Positions 37,085-45,595 of a stretch of DNA of 64,000 bases are shown in pieces (the stretch's first letter is position 1; every line of letters starts with the position of its first letter). The notes under the pieces were generated by a model. The model saw only the letters and a list, made by a program, of their open reading frames with translations, did not search any database and was not told the origin of the DNA. The position numbers were made by a program, and so were the translations under genes. The DNA lies in assembly GCF_005508865.1 (NCBI RefSeq), contig NZ_SCOM01000002.1, positions 62,001-126,000 on the forward strand. The letters run 5' to 3'. Source of the stretch: Pseudomonas sp. F(2018) (GTDB lineage: Bacteria; Pseudomonadota; Gammaproteobacteria; Pseudomonadales; Pseudomonadaceae).

Positions 37085-37924
37085 ATGCCGCGCCAGCCCG
37101 CCCACCAGGTACCCAACCAGTTCGTCGAGAGCAATGGCCGTCGCCTGGCCTATCGGGTGATCGGCGAGGGCACGCCGCTGCTGCTGTGCGTGCGCTTTCG
37201 CGGCACCATGGATTCCTGGGACCCGCTGTTCCTCGATGCGCTCGCCGAGCAGGGCTTCAGGGTGTACGTCTTCGACTACAGCGGCCTGGGCCTTTCCGGC
37301 GGCGAACCCAGTTACGACCCGGCGCGCCTGGCCCGCGACACTCTCGACCTGATCGCCGCCCTCGGCCTGCAACGCTTGGTGCTAGGCGGCTGGTCACTCG
37401 GTGGTATCGCCGCGCAGCTGGTGTTCCTGCAGGCGCCGCAGTTGCTCAGTCATCTGCTGCTGTTCGGCACCACGCCGCCTGGCGAGCTGGTGCGCATGGG
37501 CGAGCCGCTGTTCTACGAGCTGGCGCGGCGGGAAAACGACTTCGAGGACTTCGTCCACCTGTTCTTCGAGCCGCTGTCCCAGGACAGCCGCGCGGCGGCA
37601 ACCCAGTCGGCCGCGCGCATCGCTTCGCGTACCTCGGGCCAGTGCCCGCCGGTGCCCCACGAGTGGGCCGGCCAGCAGCTGGGCGACGGGCCGCGCAACC
37701 CGATCATCCCGGTGCCGCCGCTGCTCGACGCGCTCAAGCGCACGGGCATTCCCGTGCTGCACATCGGCGGCAGCCACGACATCGTCTTCCCGGTGGAGAA
37801 CTGGCACGCCCTTAGCGGCGCGCTGCCGACCCTGCAGCTGCTGACCCTGCCGAGCTCCGGCCACGGCCCGCATCTGCAGTACCCGCTGGCCTGCGCCAGG
37901 CATATAGCCGCGTTCGTCGAGTGA
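37085..37924 (+). CDS. alpha/beta-hydrolase
   Basis: 279 aa from ATG 37085. Nucleophile elbow GGWSLGG, acid in GGSHDIVFPVEN and terminal His in SSGHGPHLQ form the triad. The oxyanion region, usually HGxx, is RFRGTMDSWDP. Likely an esterase or lipase-like enzyme; substrate unknown. It is convergent with the flavin reductase gene. Confidence 0.82.
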   Translation: MPRQPAHQVPNQFVESNGRRLAYRVIGEGTPLLLCVRFRGTMDSWDPLFLDALAEQGFRVYVFDYSGLGLSGGEPSYDPARLARDTLDLIAALGLQRLVLGGWSLGGIAAQLVFLQAPQLLSHLLLFGTTPPGELVRMGEPLFYELARRENDFEDFVHLFFEPLSQDSRAAATQSAARIASRTSGQCPPVPHEWAGQQLGDGPRNPIIPVPPLLDALKRTGIPVLHIGGSHDIVFPVENWHALSGALPTLQLLTLPSSGHGPHLQYPLACARHIAAFVE

Positions 37925-37930
37925 GAGTTC

Positions 37931-38500
37931 CTAGGCCTTGAGCGCCTCGCCGATGGCGTAGAAATGCCCGCCGGCCACATGGTGCAGGCTGCGCCAGGCC
38001 GGGCCGGCCTCCTCGAAGTGCCAGCGGCCGTCGCGGAACACGCGGTCGTCGGCCCAGGCACCGACCACTTCGCCAATGAACAGGTCGTAGGCGTTCTGGT
38101 TGTGCGGCTCGGCGATCAGCTCGCAGGCCATCCAGGCCGAGCAGCCTTGCACGAAGGGCAGGTCATGGCCGGGCATGTCGAACAGCTCGACGCCGGCCTT
38201 GGCCAGCTTGTCCGGATCGTCCTTGAGGCTGTTGTTGCCGACCTGGTTGGTCAGCTGCAGCTGGGCGGCGGTGGGTACCTGGATGACGAAGCGGCCGCTG
38301 CATTCGATCAGTTCGCGGGTGCGGGTGGCCTTGTCGAGAACCACGGTGAGCTTGGGTGGGGAGAAGTCGAGGACGCAGGCCCAGGCGGCGGCCATGACGT
38401 TGTCGACGCCGTCGTGGCGGGCTGACACTAGAACCGTAGGGCCGTGGTTTAGGAGGCGATAGGCCTTGGCGAGGTCTACCTGCTTTTGGTGGGAGTTCAT
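37931..38500 (-). CDS. flavin reductase-like (FMN-binding split barrel) protein
   Basis: 189 aa from ATG 38500. NHGPTVLVSARHDGVDNVMAAAWACVLDFSPPKLTVVL is the FMN-binding flavin-reductase opening, followed by GRFVIQVPTAAQ and AWMACELIAEPHN. Family members reduce flavin or act as flavoproteins with NAD(P)H. Last clearly host gene before the prophage. Confidence 0.85.
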   Translation of the reverse strand: MNSHQKQVDLAKAYRLLNHGPTVLVSARHDGVDNVMAAAWACVLDFSPPKLTVVLDKATRTRELIECSGRFVIQVPTAAQLQLTNQVGNNSLKDDPDKLAKAGVELFDMPGHDLPFVQGCSAWMACELIAEPHNQNAYDLFIGEVVGAWADDRVFRDGRWHFEEAGPAWRSLHHVAGGHFYAIGEALKA

Positions 38501-38922
38501 GGGGGTTCTTCCAGACTGCGAGAGTGGGGTTGATGCTCGCTTGTAGGGCTGGGGTTCGGCAACTGCGTTGGCTTTCGGTTTGTGCGTTGGCTGGTTGCTG
38601 CGTTGGCTGGGGCATTGATTCCGCCCTGCTGGGCGGGTCCCTTTTGGCAGTCGCCCCAAAAGGAACCAAAAGGTCTTGCCCCGCCATCCGGCCCTGCGCT
38701 TCGCTCCGGGTTCGTTCGCTCCATCATTGCTCTGAGGGTCGGCTTACAAGGGCCATCCATGGCCCTTTAAGCCTTTCGCCGCATCCATGCGGCTCACCCC
38801 TCTACACAACGATTCCGCTCACCCTCCTGAAGGGGCGGGGAGTTGTCTGGGGGATTCGGTGTTGTTTCTGTAGGGTGTTACTCGCTGTGGGGAGGTTATG
38901 GGTATGGCACTGGGGGGGAGTG
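38501..38922. other. intergenic region with conserved-looking palindromic repeat segment
   Basis: No gene is supported here. It holds two palindromes with the same CATCCATG centre: AAGGGCCATccATGGCCCTT (38748-38767) and GCCGCATccATGCGGC (38778-38793). The flanks (CCCAAAAGGAACCAAAAGG, CGCTTCGCTCCGGGTTC) resemble an intergenic sequence that I recall being dispersed in gammaproteobacteria. An ORF of 145 codons runs through it but has Cys/Arg/Ser-rich, low-complexity content, so it is not called. Confidence 0.5.
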
Positions 38923-38972
38923 GCCGGAAGATGCCGGGGGAAGCCGGAAGAGGCCGGATGATGCGGGGTTGC
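38923..38972. repeat. tandem 10-bp repeats near the prophage left end
   Basis: Four units GCCGGAAGAT, GCCGGGGGAA, GCCGGAAGAG, GCCGGATGAT (38923-38962) and a degenerate fifth. The 10-bp period places every unit on the same face of the helix. Whether it belongs to host or prophage is not known. Confidence 0.6.
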
Positions 38973-38983
38973 GGCGGGTGGCC

Positions 38984-39058
38984 GGTGCCAAAGGGGCGCG
39001 AGGCCGAAACGGGCCGGCCTGGGTGGTGGTTGTCTAATTTCGCAAGCGGTTTGGCACC
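38984..39058. other. candidate prophage left-end / transposase-binding region
   Basis: GGTGCCAAA (38984-38992) and TTTGGCACC (39050-39058) form a 9-bp inverted pair, each followed inward by GCGA/TCGC-containing sequence; this resembles paired, inverted transposase subsites of Mu-like ends. TGT at 39030 (TGTCTAATTTCGC) is one possible terminal base triplet. The repressor stop is only 21 bases to the right. The end itself cannot be fixed without the right end. Confidence 0.3.
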
Positions 39059-39079
39059 AGGCCAGGGGAAGGCGCGCCC

Positions 39080-39796
39080 CTAGACCATCCAGCCCCCGGC
39101 CCAGACCACGCGGCCGATGATCTGCAGCTCAGCCAGGCGCTCCTTGGGCACCGTCATCGGTTGATATTCCTTGTTGTGGCTGATGATGAGCACCGATCCA
39201 TCGAACTGGCGCTGCAGGCGCTTGGCGTACAGGTGGTCATCAAGCATCACCACGTAGACACCCTCGCCCTCAAGCGTATTGCGGCGCAGGTCGATCATGA
39301 CCGTGTCGCCATCCTCCAGCAGCCCAGTCATCGAGTCGCCGTCCACGCGCAGGCACGCCAGGTCGGTGGACGTGAGCCCTTTCTTGCGCAGGCTATAGCG
39401 AGTGAAGGACAGATTGACCAGGACGCGGGACCGTTCATTCCAGGCGCCGCTACCGGCGCTGCAGCGCGCGTCGTAGAGGGGGACGTAAGCATAGATGTCT
39501 TCGTCGTCGCCGCTCTGCACTGGCGCAGCAGGGACTTTGCCCAGCAGAAGCCAATCGAGGCTCTCATTTCCCGCCTGGGCTAAGGCTACGGCCACAGCAA
39601 TGCTCGGAGCGTTTGCGCCTTTGATGTACTTGTACAGCTGAGTTTCATGTATGCCTGACAGGTTAGCTAGCTCTCGCTTGCCGCCAACACGAGCTGCCAG
39701 CGCTTCAATGCGAGTTCCGATTGAATCAGGGCTGAACGGAACCGCCGGCTCGCCAGGTTCCGTTTGTTCCGATTGAGTGTAACTACCTGATTTCAT
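39080..39796 (-). CDS. prophage repressor (HTH plus S24 peptidase domain)
   Basis: 238 aa. Residues 25-85 are a Cro/CI-type helix-turn-helix (TRIEALAARVGGKRELANLSGI). Residues 105-238 are an S24 domain with catalytic Ser155 in DGDSM and Lys192 in YAKRL; Ala-Gly at 114-115 is a possible self-cleavage site. It is leftward-transcribed at the prophage end, as Mu c is, but this is a LexA/CI-type rather than Mu-c-type repressor, so induction by DNA damage through RecA is inferred. Confidence 0.88.
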   Translation of the reverse strand: MKSGSYTQSEQTEPGEPAVPFSPDSIGTRIEALAARVGGKRELANLSGIHETQLYKYIKGANAPSIAVAVALAQAGNESLDWLLLGKVPAAPVQSGDDEDIYAYVPLYDARCSAGSGAWNERSRVLVNLSFTRYSLRKKGLTSTDLACLRVDGDSMTGLLEDGDTVMIDLRRNTLEGEGVYVVMLDDHLYAKRLQRQFDGSVLIISHNKEYQPMTVPKERLAELQIIGRVVWAGGWMV

Positions 39797-39888
39797 TGGG
39801 CTATAGCTGCTCTGCTTTGCTCGAATAGCGAAAAGTTCATTCGGAACTAGCTTTTTTGCTTGATCCGATAAAGCTGGTTAGCTATGTT
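39714..39888. promoter_or_regulatory. early operator-promoter region
   Basis: GTTCCGATTGA occurs twice directly (39714-39724, 39766-39776, inside the repressor's first codons), and TCGGAAC inverted at 39841-39847 within the dyad GTTCATTCGGAAC. On the plus strand -35 TTGATC (39860-39865) and -10 TATGTT (39883-39888) with 17-bp spacing give an early promoter for the ner-A-B operon. GATCCGAT over its -35 resembles the same operator. Binding by the repressor is inference. Confidence 0.5.
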
Positions 39889-39947
39889 TATCCGTAACAG
39901 GCCGTTAAACAGCCTAAAAAAACCACCCGCCAAGATGGTTGTTACTG

Positions 39948-40286
39948 ATGAACATCGCTGAAATGCCACGCGATCCAGCCCAGCGCTGGGAGTGGATCAA
40001 ATACCAACTGCGTATCCACGGCTGCGCACCGGCCGAGCTGGCTCGCCAGCTCGCCGTCACCGACCGGGCCATCCGGGCGGTGAAGCAGGCTCCCTATCCG
40101 CGCATCGAACGCGCCATCGCTGAACGTCTCGGCGTCGAGCCGATCGAGCTGTGGCCAGAGCGCTGGAATCCGGATGGCACCCCCCATCGGCAACGGCCGA
40201 ATCGCGCCGAGTCCTTCCCGCGCAATGGGTCCAAGGATAGCCGTTACGTTCCTGTTTCGCACCGTAAAACCGGCACGGAGGCCTAG
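39948..40286 (+). CDS. Ner-like DNA-binding regulator
   Basis: 112 aa from ATG 39948. RWEWIKYQLRIHGCAPAELARQLAVTDRAIRAVKQAPYPRIERAIAERLGVEPIELWPERW is the Ner/Nlp (SfsB-like) HTH pattern, including the closing LWPERW. In Mu, Ner is the first early gene and represses both early and repressor promoters. The C-terminal 40 residues are an unstructured basic tail. Confidence 0.88.
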   Translation: MNIAEMPRDPAQRWEWIKYQLRIHGCAPAELARQLAVTDRAIRAVKQAPYPRIERAIAERLGVEPIELWPERWNPDGTPHRQRPNRAESFPRNGSKDSRYVPVSHRKTGTEA

Positions 40287-40288
40287 AC

Positions 40289-40732
40289 ATGCGTCACGGA
40301 AAAGACCACCTGACTCTTGACCTGTTCTTCACCATTCCCCAACCCACGCATGCAACCCCTGGCCAGGGTAATTACTCCGCCCAGGTCAGCGAGATCGTCA
40401 GCGACATGCTCAAGGGCTGCGGCCTGGATCGGCCCGAGGTGGCTGCCCGTATGTCGCGCCTGTCTGGAGACGATATCTCCACGGCGATGCTCAACGCCTG
40501 GTCGAGCCAGGCCCGTACCGACCACAACCTTCCTTTCTATAGGGCCGCGCTGATCGAGGAGGTGTGCACCAGCCACCTGCTTACAGATTGGCTGGTGGGG
40601 GTGCGGGGTGGTCACGTGGCCTATGGCCGCGACGCTCTGAACGCGGAACTGGGCCGCCTGGAGCGCCAGCGCGACGAGGCAGCCCGTCAAGCTCGCGAGC
40701 TGAAGCGCCTGCTGGGTGGCAAGCATGCGTAA
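40289..40732 (+). CDS. early phage protein, possibly DNA-binding
   Basis: 147 aa, two bases after ner and overlapping the transposase start by 8 bases. LDLFFTIPQPTHATPGQGNYS opens; the centre has SEIVSDMLKGCGLDRPEVAARMSRLSGDDIS, which looks like a helix-turn-helix; and the C-terminus is a heptad helix rich in Arg/Glu (LGRLERQRDEAARQARELKRL). Position between ner and A is conserved in Pseudomonas Mu-like phages by my recollection. Function not known. Confidence 0.6.
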   Translation: MRHGKDHLTLDLFFTIPQPTHATPGQGNYSAQVSEIVSDMLKGCGLDRPEVAARMSRLSGDDISTAMLNAWSSQARTDHNLPFYRAALIEEVCTSHLLTDWLVGVRGGHVAYGRDALNAELGRLERQRDEAARQARELKRLLGGKHA

Positions 40733-42770
40733 CTGGTACACCGCCCAGGAGTTGGCCGGACTTGCAGGGATGCCAGGTACTGAGCGCGGAGTAAAGAAAG
40801 CTGCTGAGCGCCTTGGTTGGGAGGGGCAGCGGCGCCTCGGTAGTAGTCGGGCGATCGAATACAGCTTTGCCGTCCTGCCTCCCGAGACCCAGGCCGCGTT
40901 GCTGGCCGCCTCGGTGAATGTCGAAGAGGCGGAAGTCGCCACGGCATCGGTGCCGAAAGTCATAGAGCGTGACGTAATTTCGTCGTCACGCTTGCTCGAT
41001 AGTCAGCGCGATGTGATGACCGCGCGCCTGGCCTTCGTTCGCGAGATCGAGCGCATGAGCCAGGTGGTCAGCCAGCAGCGGGCGATCATGACCCTGGTCG
41101 GCCTGGCCCGTGATGGCCAGCTCAGCCCTTACCTGGCGGCTCGCGTCGAGCGCGCCAATGACCGCAAGACGGCCGACCGCTCGCTGTCCGAGCGCACCCT
41201 CAAGCGCTGGCTGGCCGACTACCGCAAGCATGGCGAAGCCGGCCTGGCGCCTGCCCGGCGCAAGGCCGACCTGAGCGTGCCGGAGTGGGCGGCAGACTTC
41301 CTGCGTTGCTACCAGCGCCCGACAAAGCCTGCCGTCGAGCGTGCCTACGCCGAGTTCTGCACCAAGTATCGGGGCAACACGCCGAGCATCCACCAGGTGC
41401 GCCGCTTCCTGGACAAGCTCAGCCCGGAGGCCCGCGAGCGTGGCCGCTACAGCGCGCAGGAACTCAAGGCCTTCCAGCCGTTCCGCCGCCGCACCACCAA
41501 GAACCTACTGCCCGGCGATGTGTACACCGCCGACGGTCACAAGTTCGACTCGGAGGTGATCAACCCGCACACCGGCAAGCCGCATCGCCCGGAGATCACC
41601 ACCGTCCTGGATGTGGCGACCCGGCGCGTCCTGGGGGTGTCCATCGGCGAGGCTGAGAACGCCATCGACGTGATGTTCGCCCTGCGCGATGCCATCCAGC
41701 GCGGCGGCATGTTCGCCCTGTTCTATGTGGACAACGGCAGTGGCTTCGCCAACGAAGCGGTGCGCGAGGTGGTTGACCGCCTGGGCGGCGAGATGGTGCA
41801 TGCACTGCCCTACAACAGCCAGGCGCGCGGCCTGATAGAGCGCGCGCACCAGACCATTTGGGTGGCGGCGGCCAAGAAACTGACCAGCTACATCGGCGCC
41901 GACATGGACAAGCACGCCGGCACCAAGGTGCACCGCATCAGCCGCCAGCAGCTGCGCGACCAGGGACACACCCGCCTGATTCCGACCATGGCTGAGTTCA
42001 TGGCGGCCGCCGAGATCGAGATCGAGGACTACAACAACAAGCCGCACCGCGCGCTGGCCAAGATCCGCGATACCGAAACCGGCCGCATGCGCCACATGAG
42101 CCCCAACGAAGCCTGGGAAGCGGCGCGCGCTACCGGCTGGGAGCCGATGCTCGCACCGCCCGAGCTGGTCAACGACCTGATGCGGCCGCAGGTGGTGCGC
42201 CGCACCGTGCGCGGGGAGATCACCTGGGACGGCAATCGCTACTTCCTCAATGAGCTGCGCCACATCCACGGCGAAGACGTGCGCATCGCCTACGACGTGC
42301 GCGATGCCAGCCGGATCTGGGTGCGCACCATGGATGGCGAGCTGATCGGCGAGGCCCTGCTCGATGGCAACGCCAGCGACTACATGCCGCTGAACCGCAT
42401 CGAGAAGGCCCGCGGCCGCCGAGCCCAAGGCCAGCTCAAGCGCGGCATCGACAAGCTGGAGACCTTGACCGGAGCACGGGTCGAGCTGGTGGCTTCTACC
42501 ACCGCACCCAACGCCAACCTGGAACCGGCCCAACTGGAACAGGCCCAGCACTACGCCGAGCTGGCCATGGAGCGCCAGGCGGCCGAGTTCGAGGTGCCCG
42601 GCGATGCGATGGCCCGCTACGACCTATGGCAGCAGCTGGATGCACGCCAGAGAGCAGGCGAAACGCTGAGCCTGGACGAGGCCAGCTGGCATGCCAGCTA
42701 CCCGCGCCACATCGACTTCAAATCCATTCAACGCATGTACGACTTCGCGGCCGAACAGGCCCGCGCTTGA
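40725..42770 (+). CDS. Mu-like transposase A
   Basis: 681 aa from ATG 40725. The N-terminal winged DNA-binding region begins NWYTAQELAGLAGMPGTERGVKKAAERLGW, as in MuA domain I. The RNase-H-like core has Asp270 (TADGHKFD), Asp336 (YVDNGSGF) and a candidate Glu372 (RGLIERAH); Mu uses Asp269, Asp336 and Glu392. The C-terminus carries the beta-barrel and the MuB-contacting tail. Catalyses strand transfer for replicative transposition and integration. Confidence 0.95.
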   Translation: MRNWYTAQELAGLAGMPGTERGVKKAAERLGWEGQRRLGSSRAIEYSFAVLPPETQAALLAASVNVEEAEVATASVPKVIERDVISSSRLLDSQRDVMTARLAFVREIERMSQVVSQQRAIMTLVGLARDGQLSPYLAARVERANDRKTADRSLSERTLKRWLADYRKHGEAGLAPARRKADLSVPEWAADFLRCYQRPTKPAVERAYAEFCTKYRGNTPSIHQVRRFLDKLSPEARERGRYSAQELKAFQPFRRRTTKNLLPGDVYTADGHKFDSEVINPHTGKPHRPEITTVLDVATRRVLGVSIGEAENAIDVMFALRDAIQRGGMFALFYVDNGSGFANEAVREVVDRLGGEMVHALPYNSQARGLIERAHQTIWVAAAKKLTSYIGADMDKHAGTKVHRISRQQLRDQGHTRLIPTMAEFMAAAEIEIEDYNNKPHRALAKIRDTETGRMRHMSPNEAWEAARATGWEPMLAPPELVNDLMRPQVVRRTVRGEITWDGNRYFLNELRHIHGEDVRIAYDVRDASRIWVRTMDGELIGEALLDGNASDYMPLNRIEKARGRRAQGQLKRGIDKLETLTGARVELVASTTAPNANLEPAQLEQAQHYAELAMERQAAEFEVPGDAMARYDLWQQLDARQRAGETLSLDEASWHASYPRHIDFKSIQRMYDFAAEQARA

Positions 42771-42787
42771 CCTGGGGAGTAACACCT

Positions 42788-43510
42788 ATGAGCGTTTCCA
42801 AAATCGTCCCTCTCACCAACGTCGGCCTGCTGTCGGCCGCCATCGACCGCGCCCTGCAGCGCCCCATCGGCTTGCCTGGCCTGGTGGTCATGTACGGCCC
42901 GAGCGGCCTGGGCAAGTCGGTAGCTGCTGCCTACGCCGCCAACCTGCACCGCGCCTATTACGTCGAGTGCCGTGACACCTGGAGCAAGAAAGCCCTGCTG
43001 CAGGCCATCCTGCGCGAGATGGCCGTGAGCCCGGCCCGAACCCTGTCGGAGATGGTCGACCAGGTGGCCGAGCAGCTCAGCCGCAGCAACCGTCCGCTGA
43101 TCGTGGACGACGTGCAGTACCTGCTGGAGAAGTCTGTCGCCAACGTCCTGACCGACCTCTACAACGCCAGCCAGGGCACCATCGTGCTGATCGGCGAGGA
43201 AGGGGTGGCAGCCAGCTTGGGCAAGCTGGAGCGCCTGCACAACCGCGTGCTGGAGTGGGTGCCGGCACAGGCTGCAAGCCTGCCCGACGTGAAGCGCCTG
43301 GCCTCCGAGTGCTACCCGAAACTGCAGCTGGCCGATGACTTGCTGTCCGATCTGGTCAACTCGGTGCGCGGCTGTCTGCGCCGCGTTGCCGTCAACCTCT
43401 ATCGAGTGAACAGCGAAGCCACCGCCACCGGCCAGACGAGCATCGACCTGGCTACCTGGGGCAAGAAAGGCTGGTTTACCGGCCAGGCCCCGGCACGGAG
43501 GGCTGCCTAA
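42788..43510 (+). CDS. Mu-like transposition protein B (AAA+ ATPase)
   Basis: 240 aa. Walker A GPSGLGKS (residues 37-44), Walker B LIVDDVQ (104-110). It is shorter than Mu B (312 aa) and lacks its N-terminal HTH, as in the D3112/B3 type. Captures target DNA and stimulates transposase; confers target immunity. Directly downstream of transposase A. Confidence 0.9.
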   Translation: MSVSKIVPLTNVGLLSAAIDRALQRPIGLPGLVVMYGPSGLGKSVAAAYAANLHRAYYVECRDTWSKKALLQAILREMAVSPARTLSEMVDQVAEQLSRSNRPLIVDDVQYLLEKSVANVLTDLYNASQGTIVLIGEEGVAASLGKLERLHNRVLEWVPAQAASLPDVKRLASECYPKLQLADDLLSDLVNSVRGCLRRVAVNLYRVNSEATATGQTSIDLATWGKKGWFTGQAPARRAA

Positions 43511-44229
43511 TGCGCTCCGGCAAGAAACCCGTTCACCTGGCCATGACCGGCGGCAAGCTGCCGCGCCAGCGCATGTGGGAGGCCATCCGCGAGCTGGCCA
43601 AGGGAGCTGGCGAGCTGAGCACCTACAACGTCTCCCGCCGCGCGGGCCAGGACGACGAGGCCGCGCGTGACTACCTGCGTGCCCTGGCTAAGGCCGGCAT
43701 CGTTCGTCAGCTCAAGGCGCGTGACCGCGACGCCACCTGGGAGCTGCTGCAGGACGAGGGCGTCGAAGCCCCGCGCGTCAACAAGCGCGGCGAGCGCATG
43801 CCGCCGGATGGTGTCGAGTGCATCTGGCGGGCCCTGCGCATCGTCGGCGAGCTGAGTGCCTCCGAGGCGGCCGAGCAGGCGCATGCCGGCGGCGCCAAGA
43901 TCACCGAAGACGGCGCCCGCATCTACCTGCAGGGGCTGGCCCTGGCCGGCTATGTCACCCGCGATGGTGGTACCGCAGGCAAGCCTTCGGTCTTTCGCCT
44001 GCTACCTGGTCGCAACAGTGGCCCGCTGCACCCGATCTACCAGCGCAACACCTATGCCCAGGTCTACGACCCGAACCTCGACCGCGTGGTGTGGATGAAG
44101 GGTCAGAGCACCGAGGTCGAGCGCCTGCGCGGGCTGCTGCGCGAGTGGCTGGGCATCGACGACTGGCAGGACGGGCTGATCGCCTCGGCCGACCTTGTGG
44201 CGCGTACCCGCAAGGAGGTGCAGGCATGA
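43510..44229 (+). CDS. early phage protein with two winged-helix-like repeats
   Basis: 239 aa; start overlaps the B stop by one base. Residues 15-80 (MWEAIRELAKGAGELSTYNVSRRAG) and 100-160 (IWRALRIVGELSASEAAEQAHAGG) look like two related winged-helix domains, each followed by a YLRALAKAGIV/YLQGLALAGYV helix. Probably DNA-binding; role unknown. Confidence 0.65.
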   Translation: MRSGKKPVHLAMTGGKLPRQRMWEAIRELAKGAGELSTYNVSRRAGQDDEAARDYLRALAKAGIVRQLKARDRDATWELLQDEGVEAPRVNKRGERMPPDGVECIWRALRIVGELSASEAAEQAHAGGAKITEDGARIYLQGLALAGYVTRDGGTAGKPSVFRLLPGRNSGPLHPIYQRNTYAQVYDPNLDRVVWMKGQSTEVERLRGLLREWLGIDDWQDGLIASADLVARTRKEVQA

Positions 44230-44612
44230 GTCAGGCCGCCCAAGTCGACCTGTCCGCCTGGGGCGAACAGCCGCCCCTGTTCGTCACCCTGCTGGCCCGA
44301 GAGGTCGAGCAGAGCAACCGCACCAAGGCGGGCGAGCGCATCGGCATGAGCCGCACCGCCGTCACGCTGGTACTGCAGAACCGCTACCCGTCGCCCACCA
44401 CCAAGGGCGTCGAGCGGCGCGTGCTCGATGCGCTCGGGCGTATCGAGTGCGTCGCCATCGGCGAGGCAGTCACCGCCGAGCAGTGCCAAACGTACCGCGA
44501 ACGCCAGGCGCCTACCCACAACCCGATGGCCATGCAGCACTGGCGTGCCTGCCAGCACTGCCCGAACAACCCCAGCTGCACCGCACAGGAGCAACGCCAT
44601 GTCCGCCACTGA
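44226..44612 (+). CDS. early phage HTH protein with C-terminal cysteines
   Basis: 128 aa from ATG 44226 (4-base ATGA overlap with the previous gene). KAGERIGMSRTAVTLVLQNRYPSPTTKGVERRVLDAL is a Cro/CI-type HTH. The C-terminus has ACQHCPNNPSC, a potential zinc site. Likely a DNA-binding accessory factor; no name known. Confidence 0.65.
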   Translation: MSQAAQVDLSAWGEQPPLFVTLLAREVEQSNRTKAGERIGMSRTAVTLVLQNRYPSPTTKGVERRVLDALGRIECVAIGEAVTAEQCQTYRERQAPTHNPMAMQHWRACQHCPNNPSCTAQEQRHVRH

Positions 44613-44919
44613 GCAACGCCCACTGAAAGTGCTGACCACTGACCACCGCGCCCAGGTGGCCAACTTCAACCAGGTCTGCCGTGAGCTGCAGCGCTTGGGC
44701 ATCCGCCTGCACCGCATCGATCTGGTCGGCAACCGTCTGGCGATCGCCCACGAGGGCGGGCGGTTCCTGGTGCAGCAGCGCCAGGTGCTCGGCCTGACCC
44801 GCCGGCCAACGGCAGGCAGCGCTTTCTACACCGCGCAGTTCCAGGGGGTAACCCTGGAGTGGCGCGAACCCATCAGCTACGCCCGCCCCGAAGAGTGGGC
44901 CGGCATTACCAAACACTAA
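44599..44919 (+). CDS. small early phage protein
   Basis: 106 aa. Overlaps the previous gene by 14 bases. NFNQVCRELQRLGIRLHRIDLVGNRLAIAHEGGRFLVQQRQ is a compact alpha-beta fold. The last third ends in EWAGITKH. No family recognised; conserved position in an operon of tightly packed early genes. Confidence 0.6.
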   Translation: MSATEQRPLKVLTTDHRAQVANFNQVCRELQRLGIRLHRIDLVGNRLAIAHEGGRFLVQQRQVLGLTRRPTAGSAFYTAQFQGVTLEWREPISYARPEEWAGITKH

Positions 44920-44932
44920 GTAGGAGATACCC

Positions 44933-45595
44933 ATGTACGGAACCCCCGAAGTACAAGCTGGTTTCTGGCAGGACGCCCAAGGGCGCCTGGTGCCGGTCGG
45001 CATGGTCAAGCCGGTCGACCAGGAGCGCGACAGCTTGGTGCGCGAGCTGGTCAAAGGCGCTGTTGACCTGAACAGCAAGATGGCCCAGTTCAAGGCCAAG
45101 GCCTTCGGCGACGTGCGCGCCTTCATCGAAATGAGTTTCGAGGAGTACGGCGCCAAGGTCGGCGGCAAGAAAGGCAACGTCACCCTGCTGACCTTCGACG
45201 GCCGCTACAAGCTGCAGATTGCCGTCCAGGACTCGATCAGCTTCGACGAGCGCCTGCAGGCCGCGCGTTCCCTGATCGACGAATGCCTGGCCGAGTGGAC
45301 GGAGGGCGCGCGCCCCGAGGTGGTCACCCTGGTCAATGACGCCTTCCGCACCGACACCAAGGGCGAGATCCGAACCGCCCGCGTGCTGGCTCTGCGCCGC
45401 TTGGAGATCGCCGACGAGCGCTGGCAGCGCGCGATGAAGGCCATCGGCGAAGCCTGCCTGGTCACCAGCTCCAAGGAATACCTGCGCCTCTATGAGCGCA
45501 TCGGCGACAGCGACGAGTACCTGCCGATCAGCCTGGACATGGCGAGCATCCGCATGCCGGAAGAGCCGGCTGCGAAGGCTGAGGAGGTGCATTGA
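44933..45595 (+). CDS. DUF3164 family protein
   Basis: 220 aa. FWQDAQGRLVPVGMVKPVDQERDSLVRELV opens it and EYGAKVGGKKGNVTLLTFDGRYKLQIAVQD is the conserved DUF3164 core. This family is a fixture of the early region of Mu-like phages between B and GemA. Function unproven; a role in host take-over or DNA protection is often supposed. Confidence 0.85.
   Translation: MYGTPEVQAGFWQDAQGRLVPVGMVKPVDQERDSLVRELVKGAVDLNSKMAQFKAKAFGDVRAFIEMSFEEYGAKVGGKKGNVTLLTFDGRYKLQIAVQDSISFDERLQAARSLIDECLAEWTEGARPEVVTLVNDAFRTDTKGEIRTARVLALRRLEIADERWQRAMKAIGEACLVTSSKEYLRLYERIGDSDEYLPISLDMASIRMPEEPAAKAEEVH

Noticed and set aside
38524..38961. 145-codon ORF before the prophage
   Set aside because: Runs through palindromic intergenic repeats, Cys/Arg/Ser-rich, no ribosome site.
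39945..39951. CTGATGA next to GAAA at the ner start, as a possible third hammerhead
   Set aside because: The intervening bases do not pair as stem II, no NUH with a stem III is in place, and the motif overlaps the ATG of ner.
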